In this document: in pieces, positions 11,261 through 20,660 of the stretch
Layout: each line of letters starts with the position of its first letter
How positions within the stretch are numbered: position 1 is the stretch's first letter
Source of the DNA: Dipteris shenzhenensis
Taxonomy: Eukaryota; Polypodiophyta; Polypodiopsida; Gleicheniales
Strand: one strand, 5' to 3'
Assembly (NCBI GenBank): GCA_047967505.1
Contig: CM106539.1
DNA: 64,000 bases
Made by a program: the position numbers and the translations under genes
Notes under the pieces: model-generated
Seen by the model: only the letters and a program-made list of their open reading frames with translations
What the model was told of the DNA's origin: nothing
Database searches by the model: none

Positions 11261-12327
11261 CCATGTTTGTAGAGTTGAGGTCATCTATCCTCTTTGACTC
11301 TTTGATGGCATTCATTTCGCAATCAATGATTGCTCGAATGGTACATGTTATAAATGGATAGAGATGCAAATCCGTATATGTTGATAGTGTGGTGTCATTT
11401 TGCATCTCAAAAATTTGACCAAGTACCAAAAAGCAATTGTAGCCCACCCTCCATCCACAATTATAGATGTGGCTATTATCTTGATGTGATACCTGACATG
11501 TTATATACTCTATTTGTTGTGCCAAGTCACATTGCCGCATTACTATGTCGATAGCATCTACTAATTTTCGAGCTGATCTGCATATCAAAACATATAACAA
11601 CAGTGAATATGTGCATTGCATATCAATCTACATGTCAAGAAGTGACAACAAGTGTAGTCTATACTTACTCTAACACATTGCCATGGACGGATGTCATTGA
11701 GTTTGCAAAGAAGCACTTCTTCGCAAGGATGTCCACGACTACCAGACTCCAATGTGAGCTACATTATCAATAAAGAATAATTATTGTGTTTGAGACAATT
11801 CTAGCAAATGCAATAGAAAAAACAAGTAGGGTTTGATGCTTACTTCTCATAATATGCTGTAAAAATAACTCGTGCGTCATTCATAGGAATGTGCTTCAAC
11901 CACTTGCAAACATTCTCTATGGTTTCTTCTTTGTTGATAAGCACTTCCGAAATACGAGGATCGAGCATATATGAAACGCTTTGTATATTTTGCGGAAAAT
12001 TTGCTATAACATTGCTATATTAAAAAAAAAAGTATTAGCTTCTTGGGTTTAATCAAAATAAGCAAAGTATAAAGCCAAGGAAAAGGCTGCATCAAACCTG
12101 AGGATGGTTGTAATGACTTTGACATTAACCTCATTCTTGGGATTCAAGAGGATTGAAATCTCTTCTTCACCAAATTCAAAAAAATGAGGTTGTTGTCGAA
12201 TTAACAACATAGCAGTGAATGAACTTCCAATCTACTCCAATAGATTCATATTTTTATGACTCATCTTGTTGAGGGAGTAGTCTACATCGTATTCTTCTTC
12301 ACTTGCTATGTCCTCCACATCCTCCTT
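11261..12327 (-). pseudogene. Protease domain 2 (C48-like), probably defective
   Basis: Exons: 12327-12098 (230 bp), 12014-11844 (171 bp), 11758-11669 (90 bp) and the first part of 11577-11113. The last exon (465 bp) runs straight from domain 2 into the linker and start of domain 3, which shows that the domains belong to one polypeptide. His is present in HWSLVVVDI (codon 11752-11754), then FFANSM, then NCGWRV with Cys codon 11457-11459. Defects are an in-frame TAG at 12234-12232 before the 171-bp exon, and no Gln six residues before Cys (Asn instead, with a two-residue insertion). It was clearly a protease-type fold; activity is doubtful. Confidence 0.65.
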
Positions 12328-12762
12328 CTGCGATGTACACATCCCAAATAAAGGCTTAAACAAGCAGATAAGGTTTCATATATGCTTTCATTAGTGTAAG
12401 TCTCTCCTCTGCTTGGAGCAAAAATTTAAAAAGGTTTCATACACGCTTTCATTAGAGTGAGTCTCTCCTTCTCTTGGATGAAAAATTTAAAAAGTTATGA
12501 GATTTACACATCCCAAATAAAAATAATGGTTTAAATAATCATAGAAGTATAAAGATAGCATGCTTTCATTAGACAAGTTATGAGATTTATACATCCCAAA
12601 TAAAATTAATGGTTTAAATAATTATAAAAGTATAAAGATAGCATGCTTTCATTAAACTCATTCTCTTCTCCTTTTGGAAGAAAATATAAAAAAGTTATGA
12701 GATTTATACATCCCAATTAAAGGCTGGAACAAGTATACAAGTATAAAGATAAGGTTTTATAC

Positions 12763-13864
12763 ATGCTGCAATGTAGTCATATTTTCATGTTGTTTCCCAA
12801 TGGTAGTAATTAGATGCTGAATACTCTCAGCCCGAAATGCTAGCAGATCAGCTTCTCTATATGATTCCATTTTGACTGGTAACTCCAGATCAAAAATCTC
12901 TCTAAGAAACAACATGCAGTTGTAGGTGACTCTCCACCCACAGCTGTGTCCATCTTTTTGCTCCACTGGCAGATGTCTTTTGAATTCTACTTGATCTTGT
13001 TGCTCCGTGGTTGTTCTGACAGCAGATACTAGCCGATATGCAGCACTGTCCAGCATGACATATGAAATATATTAATATGTCATGATCATAAGATACAAAA
13101 TAAGAAAGTATCAAAAATATTAAGAGAATAATTACCTTGGGGAGTTGGCATGATAGCCTTCTATTGAATTCACAAACCATAAATGGTTGAGTTCAAGGTC
13201 CCAGAAGATCAAGCTCCAATGTGAGCTACACGACCAGAATAAAAATGATTATTGTTTTACACAAACTTGCCAAAGAAATAGTAAAAATAAGGTTAGAGTT
13301 GATACTTACGCCTCATGATAAGGCATTAAGATGACTCGCACCCCATCTAAATTCAAAGGGCTTAACCAGGTACAAACATCTTCTATAGTCTTTTGAGGAG
13401 AGCTAAGAATAGAAGAAAGGAGAGCATCGAGCATGTAGACACGATGCTGCACTGTACTAGGAAGTTGAGAAATAACTACACTGCACCAAGAAATAAACAA
13501 ACATTAGCTCATAGAATTGATTTGCATTCTGCACTAGGAAACTGATATATAACTGAACTGTGAATAAATAAACAAATGTTAGCTTATTGAAGTAGCAATA
13601 AATAAATAAACATTACCTGAGAATGGCCAAGATAACATTGTCATTAACCTCTTTTAAAGGATTGGAGAGGATTGAAACCTCCTCTCTACCAAAGCTTAAA
13701 TACTGAGGTTCTCGTTTCAAAACGATCTTAACTTGAAATGAGCTCTCCATTTTATCTAATGCAACTAAATTTGATTTTTCAATCAAATTTAGAGGTTGTT
13801 GCATTGTTGAAGTAGAAGGGAGTGCCTCCGTATTGACTTCATCCATTTCTTCTCCCTCTATTGC
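12763..13864 (-). CDS. Protease domain 1 (C48-like)
   Basis: Exons: 13864-13617 (248 bp), 13480-13310 (171 bp), 13225-13136 (90 bp), 13045-12763. The first is joined in phase 0 to the 993-codon exon; the rest use phase 2. Motifs in order are SFQVKIVLKREPQYLSFG and EEVSIL (domain entry), VYMLDALLSSIL, VILMPYHE, SHWSLIFWDLE with His codon 13219-13221, WFVNSIEG (Asn at the usual Asp place), and EQKDGHSCGWRV with Gln at minus 6 and Cys codon 12940-12942. The last exon either stops at TAA (12757-12759) or is spliced at a GTATAA donor (12762) to domain 2 at 12327; both keep the frame. The catalytic part is about 180 residues, normal for Ulp1-type cores. Confidence 0.7.
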
Positions 13865-13956
13865 CTGTAAACAAATATGAGAGATTAGATTCATTATCTT
13901 TAAATTTAAATCTTATTTAAAAAATTGTATTTAGTTGAGAAATAGAGAGTTCATAC

Positions 13957-16935
13957 CGCTAAGTATTGTCGTAGTGGCCTTTTTTCATAACCCTGCGAGC
14001 CATAATTATCAAAGAGGGCATCATCATATTTGTCTTCATCCACCAACCTCTCTGTGAATGGGTCATGTAAGTCCATCTTTTCATCATCAACAACTGGGAC
14101 ATTATGATCTTCAAGGTAATCATCCATGTCATCGGTGTCCTTGTGGTCTATCTCTTTTTCATAGCCTGTGGTTAGATCTGCTTGAAGCTGGAAATAGGCC
14201 ATGAAATGCTTATTTTCAATAATATTGGTGGAGTTGCCTTTTCTTAGGAGATCCTTAAATAAATATCCCATCCTGCACAAGGTGACCTCCCAACCTGCCG
14301 GCAGCAAATTCTCCATCATGGTAAGCAAGAGACTCCCACTTTTTGCAGGACTTCCGTAGTTGTTTTTTTGATAATGTATGGACCTGGGAATATCTTGCTC
14401 TTCTAGCATCAATCTCAAATTATTTGAATTCCCTCTTATGTTCTTTTGTAAAGAGTGATCAGGGTTGGGACTCCGCATACATAGAAAGAATGATTCAAGA
14501 GTTTGAATCGCTATGCCACATTCTCTCTTGCCTCTCTTTGCTGCATAAACACCACTATAGATCTTCAAATCTGATGAATATGCTCGCTCTAGAGTAACCT
14601 GCATGGCTTCTTTGTCTTTTTTATCAACAAATATGACAATGTTACAAATCGCCACTTTGCTAATGGTGGTATATACTATTCTATCAATGAAGTTATGGAT
14701 ATCATCGCTAGAAACTTCATTGATAAAGAATAGTTGTGGCTTATCCCATGCTGACTCATTCTTAAAGAAGTCATCTTCTGAGACTCCCCTGAAGTTGACA
14801 AGCTTTCCAAACTCTGCCGTAACCTCTACATTGAATTGAAAGCTTTGGTGCATATCTGTTGGCATTCTTATCTCGCTGATTAATCTTTCCACATATGCAA
14901 CCACTTGTTGTGGGATCTCTTTTCTCATATAAGAGGTTACTATTTCTGACCCATCTTCATCCTTTTTAATCCACCTGTTGGCCCATAGCTTTACCTTGGG
15001 TGTTGACAAAGAAGCTATATGCTTCACCACATTATAGTCAATGTTGCAATGAGTAAGTGGAATTTGTTTCTCTGACAGCAAATACTTGATGGCACTATGC
15101 ACTGCATCACGCCTCACCTGTACATTGATGCATTCTTCCATGCAGTGGTCTTTGTCTTTTTTTCCAAAAAACCATTCTTTCTTTAAAATTCTTTGTGCTG
15201 CCATGGATGCATACTTATCAGGTAAGTACTTTACAGGCCTCCACATCCTTGCCGTCAACTCCTTCTTATCCATTACCTTTGACTTGCCGGAGATAAACAA
15301 AGGAGCTTCATAGGTCAGCTGTCCACGCTCACAAGCAATGCACGTTTCAAGCATCTCATTGAACACTTCAACAGGACGAAACATGATAGAAGTATAGTCG
15401 GCATATCTGTCCCTCACCACCTTGAGGCTTGTCATACTTTCTTCCCGCTCTTGGGTTCCCCTAGGCACAACTGCACTCAAAGAAGTATAAAAGTTTGTGA
15501 GTGTGTCGGCGTCTGCTTTTGTGACCTTTCGCTTCAAATCAGGATTTGGGGAACCAAATGTTGTCCATATCACCCTTGCCTTCTGTAAGACCTCTGATGT
15601 TGAGGATATCTTACGCTTTCCATGGACATAATGATTAAGTCTTTCGGACTCAATCAAATACTTAATCTCATGCTTGAATATACAGATCGTTGCAGGATAA
15701 TAATGGAATGAGCTTATCTTTACAAATTGTTCTGGAGTGAGTCTTTTGCCCTCCTTTGCTTCCCTTGCGATCTGATTACAAGCATAAGCCCAATGTTGAC
15801 CATCAATGGGCTGGAATCTGCAATGAAGGAGAAATTCCTTCTTGACTTCCTTTAGCATATTCTCTCCTTGTGCCTCTTCGCCTTGTTCATGTGGAATATT
15901 TTTTAGAGTGTTTTTAAAGAATTGACTGAAGATCTCCTCGAAATGTGTAGGCCCTGTAAATGTTATTTGATCCAGAAAACTATTTTTGGTTGGACAAAAC
16001 ATTATTGGGCGCAAGACCACATTACTTGCCATAGGTTTCTTACCATCTCTCAAAGCCTCGTATATTTGCATTGCATAGGATATATCAAGGCTTCGGCTAT
16101 TAGTAAACAGAGCTGCAGCTTCCACATCTTTGGCATTCACAAACCACGTCCTTTGACCCCAGATATATCCCACATCATCATCTGTAACTGCTTCATTAAG
16201 ACGCAGATTAAGATTTTTAATTGATGTGAGTTCATCTTGATCATCTTCAGCCTCGGATTCTGAGTCTTCTTCATCTTTCTCTTTTTTTGACCGTTTTTCA
16301 TCCACATTATCTTTCTCTACAGTGGGACGATGTCTTTTCTTACTGCTTGGAACCGTGGCTCTTGCAGTACTAGCCTTTTGCATTTCACGTCGTGGTTTGC
16401 TAGCAAGAGCTTCTAGCATAACTGCAGTGGATCGACCTTGATCTTCTTCAATTTTTGCTAATTCCCGTGCACTCAAGGCTTGTTTTTCATCATCCTTAGT
16501 TACATTCACCATTTCTGGCTCTACAAGTTTGCGCTCATGTTCTACAGGTTTGTGACAGTGTGCCTGTTCTTCTTGTCCCTGCATTGAAGTCTGAGCTTTT
16601 TGATCTCCTTCATGTGATGATTCTTGCATATGGAGAGCATATTCTGCATCCTGAAAGTATTCAAACATTATCTTTGCATGCATCCTTTTTGCCACCACAC
16701 TAGGAAATTGCTCCCAAGTATATGAAAGAGTCTCCAATGTCCTTTGCAACTCTGGAAACTTTGATGGTTGAGGAGGCATCACAAAGGTCTTTGCGTCTCT
16801 CCTTGACACAATAAAATGCATACCGCCAACTTCAGGATCTGAACTCTTTGTTAAAATATCCTGTCTTTTCGCTGAATTATTATGCCTACTACAAGGCTTG
16901 AAGTCATATCTTTTTTGAAGAAAGTAGCATCCCAT
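13957..16935 (-). CDS. 993-codon exon with DGQH (ParB-like) motif, N-terminal part of the protease gene
   Basis: Longest open frame in the window. Taking the Met at 16935 as residue 1, residues about 100-200 are Gln/Glu-rich. A Lys/Arg plus Asp/Glu stretch follows near 200-240 (KKRHRPTVEKDN, EDSESEAEDDQDE), which resembles a nuclear-localisation and acidic linker. At about 374-390 it reads FQPIDGQHWAYACNQIA (Asp378, Gly379, Gln380, His381), close to the DGxHR motif of ParB/sulfiredoxin-like and DGQHR domains, with Trp in place of Arg. The rest (to 993) is folded-looking and includes PQLFFINEVSSDDI and LESFFLCMRS. I can only speculate that this is a degraded methyltransferase-like fold. The end is very acidic. 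The donor GTATGA at 13956 joins it in phase 0 to protease domain 1. No DDE transposase, polymerase or capsid signature was seen. Confidence 0.65.
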
Positions 16936-17160
16936 GGATCTTCAACACCATTGAACTCCCTTTTTGACATAAGTAGAAAGAGTCTCTTTTCCTTTTGATG
17001 AAGAAACCAGGCTCTTCTACCCATGTGATATCGAGTCCACCTACCAAAGCCATTGGGGCTATATTCCTTTCCTTTGAAATTCAAAGTGACATCAGAAACC
17101 CATTCTCTGATCTCAGAGTCATCTAGCATAGCCATCACATTAGCTGATTGCTCCATAACC
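16917..17160 (-). CDS. Likely N-terminal coding segment, out of frame with the main exon
   Basis: From Met at 17156 the frame reads MEQSANVMAMLDDSEIREWV, then a Trp/Arg-rich part (GFGRWTRYHMGRRAWFLH), then WDATFFKK. It then meets the A6 run (T6 on plus, 16911-16916), beyond which coding sense continues in the frame of the 993-codon exon, a minus-one shift. A one-base change in the A run would explain this. A TTTTCTTGTAG acceptor-like sequence just before (ending at 17161) hints at an upstream non-coding or short exon. The alternative is that translation simply starts at 16935. Confidence 0.45.
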
Positions 17161-17229
17161 CTACAAGAAAAGATAATGAAGAATTTAGATACATACAAGT
17201 AAAGTACAATATACAACCCTTGATACAAT

Positions 17230-17850
17230 AAATGTGGAAAATAGCCCAAAAGGCTTTACAAGGCTTCATATGGCAATAAATGTGGGAAATAGCCTAAAAG
17301 GCTTTACAAGGCTTAAATATTTGTACAAATGTAAAAGAATTAGCCAATAAAGCTTTACAAGTAATATAAAATGTCGTCTAGTGATAAAGCTTCAATCTTC
17401 GTGAAGATTCATGTAATCTGTCCATCCATTGATATCTGAGCACTGATACCCAACTGGTGCAATCTATCCACTAAAAACTATTCCACTGATATCCACTTAT
17501 GCAGTCCACATGATATCCACTTATGCATCCCACTGATACTCGTTAATTAGTGAATGGTCGGGATGGTCGGGTTTATTACAAGGCGCTTCATATGACAATA
17601 AATGTAAAAAATAGCATAAAAGGCTTTACAAGGATTTTTATGACAATAAATGAGCTTAAATATTTATACAAATGCAATAAAAATAACCAATAATCATCAA
17701 GCTCCAATATGTCCCATGACATGTAATCTATCCACTGATATATGCAATCTGTCCACTGATATCTGCTCATGCAATCTGTCCACTGATATCTGCTCATGCA
17801 ATCTGTCCACTGATAAACTTCTTGGTAAATGGTAAAAGGTCTTATTTAAT
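17230..17850. repeat. About 320-bp duplication with 27-bp tandem repeats
   Basis: Phrases such as GGCTTTACAAGGCTT, AATAAATGT and AAATATTTGTACAAATG at 17230-17340 recur at 17580-17690. From 17720 to 17815 the phrase ATGCAATCTGTCCACTGATA is repeated three to four times with a 26-27 bp period. The region lies in the 5' flank or first intron of the protease gene. No coding signal. Confidence 0.75.
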
Positions 17851-18260
17851 AGCATGTTATGAGTGTTAAACCGCATGTGAGCGAAGGGACTGACAACGAT
17901 TAGGAACTAGTTAGAAAAATTTGAGCATGGCTTCGATTGGCAACTTGGAGAATTGTCTCTCCTCTAAGGCAATCTAATCTATGCTAAACCAACCGTCGAA
18001 GCGAAGAAAAGCAATAAATAATTTCTTTTTCTGTGTTCATTTTAATGTGCTGGGGTTTAAGAGGCTTAAATATGCAAAAGAAGGGGTTGTGATGTAGAGG
18101 CTAAACCTGCATGTGATATAAATAAAGAACAAGTATCTAAAGAAAAGTTAACATTTTTCAATTTAAAAGATGAATATATATAAAAACATTATCTCACCTT
18201 CAAAACAAACCATAAATTCACTCTTTTATAATTTTTTAAAAGTATAATATAAAATATGTA
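17851..18260. other. 5' flank of the protease gene, no gene seen
   Basis: AT-rich DNA without a convincing ORF. It may hold the promoter or leader of the minus-strand gene, but no clear TATA box could be assigned. Confidence 0.4.
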
Positions 18261-18269
18261 AATATATAA

Positions 18270-18833
18270 AACTCTCTTTACTTTCTCTCTCTCTCTCTCT
18301 CTCTCTCTCTACTCCTAAATCTCTTTGCAGCCATAGTCAAGACACCTCATTCTCTCTCTTAATCTCTCTCTCTCTCTCTATAACTCTTAAGTATTTTTCA
18401 TTCCTCTCTCTCTCTCCCTCTGTCTCCCTCTCTCTCTTTCTCTCTCCCTCTCTCTCTTTCTCTCTCTCTCCCTCTCTCTCCCTACTCTCTCCCTCCCTCA
18501 AGGAGCCACGGTCCCCAAGAGAAGCCAAGGTCCCCAAGAGACCGGCTTCTCTCTCTTAATCTCTCTCCCTCTCTCTCCTCTCTCTTTCTTTCCCTCCCTA
18601 CTCTTCTCTCTCATTTAAAAATATAATATAAAAGATGTAAATATATAAAACTCTCTTTACTTTCTCTCTCTCTCTCTCTCCTCCTAAATCTCCTTGTAGC
18701 CATAGTCAAGACACCTCATTCTCTCTCTTAATCTCTCTCTCTCTCTCTTTGACAACTCTTAAGTATTTTTCTCTCTATCCTCATCCCACTTATTCTCTCT
18801 CTCCCTCTCCCTCCCTCTAGCACAGAAGTTTCA

Positions 18834-18871
<38 letters not shown>

Positions 18872-19300
18872 TCTCTCTCTCTCTCCCTCTCTCTCCCTCT
18901 TCTCTTCTCTCTCTCTCTCTCTTTTCCTCTCTCCTCTCGCCACGTTTCATTCCCATAAACTTTCTCTCTCTCTCCCTCTCTCTCTTTCTCTCTCTCCCTC
19001 TCTCTCTTTCTCTCTCCCTCTCTCTCCCTACTCTCTCCCTCCCTCAAGTAGCCACGGCCCCCAAGAGACCCGCTTCTCTCTCTTAATCTCTCTCCCCCTC
19101 TCTCCTCTCTCTTTACCAGCTTCTCTCTCTTAATCTCTCTCCGCCTCTCTCCTCTCTCTTTCTTTCCCTCCCTACTCTTCTCTCTCATTTAAGGAGCCCC
19201 TCTTCTCTGTGTGAATCTCTCTCTCTCTCTCCCTCTCTTAAGGAGCCCCTCTTCTCTCTCTTAATTTCTCTCTTTCCCTCCCTCCCTATTCTCCCATTTC
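18270..19300. repeat. (CT)n/(GA)n microsatellite region with internal duplications
   Basis: Almost continuous CT repeats interrupted by short islands. One island (TAAATATATAAAACTCTCTTTAC, then AGCCATAGTCAAGACACC) occurs at about 18258-18350 and 18637-18715. Another (CTCAAG(G/T)AGCCACGG) occurs near 18497 and 19043. So whole 300-400 bp blocks were copied, not just dinucleotides. Long Arg/Glu frames on the minus strand here are products of the repeat. Confidence 0.9.
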
Positions 19301-19950
19301 TCAAATTTACAAACTCAAATATAAATAAAAAACTAATTAAAATAGAACTCAAAAACTCAAATAAGAAACTAATTTAAAAAGAATTGTAATGCCTTCTAAA
19401 AGACCACCCTCCTCAAAAACTTTAAGAATAAACTAATTGAAAAAGGATTATAAGTAAAGAAAAAGAATTACAATACGAATTTTAAGAAATAGAACTCAAA
19501 AACCTTAACAAGAAACTAATTGAAAAGAATTGTAAGTAAAGAAATAGAATTACAAGACGAATAAAAAAGAATGCAAGTACCTAGAAAAAGTGAAAAAAGT
19601 AAGGCTCGGCTTATCCTTTCTCTTCCGCTCTTGGTTGCTTCAATGAAACGAGGAGAGAGTTAAAACTAGTCCACTCCTACACATAAATTTGAATTTTCAA
19701 AAAAGAGAGGGAAATTTGAATTCATTATAAATTTGAATTCAAATTTGTGTTCAACATTCTTCTTATACTTTCTTCTTATACGTTCCTTTTGAATTCAAAT
19801 TTATGTTCAACATTCTTCTTGATACTTTCTTCAACATTCTTCTCGATTCTCGTAAGTCCTTTTCATTCTCGTAAGTCCTTTTCATGTAAGTCCTTTTCAT
19901 TCTCGTAAGTCCTTTTCATTCTTCTCGTAAGTCAAATCTTATTTTTCGTT
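19301..19950. repeat. AT-rich segment and 18-bp TCGTAAGTCCTTTTCATT repeats
   Basis: 19310-19580 has A-rich duplicated phrases (AAGAAACTAATT, GAATTGTAAGTAAAG). 19847-19935 has four to five copies of a CTCGTAAGTCCTTTTCATT unit. Nothing coding. Confidence 0.7.
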
Positions 19951-19979
19951 CTTGCTCGTGATAGTAAGTCAAATCCTCC

Positions 19980-20660
19980 TCTCCCATCTCTCTCTCTCCT
20001 TCTTTCTCTCTCCTCTCTCTCCTCTCCTTCCCTCCATCCATCCCTCGACCCAATCCTCTCCTCCAACCTCCTTCCCTCCCCTCCCTCCGCTGCCAAAACT
20101 CCTACCTTCCCTCTGCCCCCCCTCCTTCCCCAAAATCCCCCTCCCCCTCCCCCCTCCCCTCCCCTCCTGCTACCCTTCCCCTCTCCCGTCGCCTAACCTC
20201 TTCCTCCCCTACCCCTTTTTCCCCCTACCCCCTTTTAACCTTCCTCCCTTTTCCCCACCCCCCTTGGCGACCCCCCCAACCCTTACACCCTCTTCCCCAC
20301 TCTTCCTTTGGCCCCCCCTCCCTCCCTCCTTGGCGACACCCCCCTCCTCTCACCCAGCTCCCCCTCCGCCCTCCCTGGGGCTGGCGGCCGCGGCCGCCAG
20401 CCCCCCTCCCTCCTCTCACCCAACCCCCCCCTCTTCAACCTCCCCCCCCTTCGCAATCCACCCATCCCCCCCCGTTCACCCTCCCTCTCTCCCTAAGCTG
20501 GTGGCCGCGGCCGCCAGCCCCCCCCCTCCTCTCACCCATCCCCCCCCCTTCACCCTCCCTGGGCTGGCGGCCACGGTCGCCAGCCCCCCCCCCTCCTCTC
20601 ACGACCCAACCCCCCCTTTTCACCTTCCCCCCCCTTCGCTTCCCCTTTGGGCTATTTTTT
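19980..20660. repeat. Extreme C-rich polypyrimidine tract with GC palindromes
   Basis: About 680 bp with runs of 5-9 C on the plus strand. Three GC islands interrupt it: a perfect 20-bp palindrome CTGGCGGCCGCGGCCGCCAG at 20381-20400, and diverged copies at 20498-20517 and 20564-20583. The flanking phrase CCTCCTCTCACCCA also repeats. The Pro-rich frame across it (19952-20758) follows from C-richness. The minus strand is G-run rich, so quadruplex or triplex DNA is possible. Confidence 0.85.

Noticed and set aside
16905-16920. Programmed minus-one frameshift at the A6 run
   Set aside because: The sequence does not fit the usual slippery heptamer (the base before the A run is C), so an indel or an alternative start is simpler.
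9970-16935. Polinton/Maverick or adenovirus-like integrated virus, because of the adenain-like protease
   Set aside because: No protein-primed DNA polymerase, packaging ATPase, integrase or capsid frame is visible, and the gene is spliced with host-like introns.
18337-19188. Arg/Glu-rich frames on the minus strand
   Set aside because: Direct products of (GA)n repeats.
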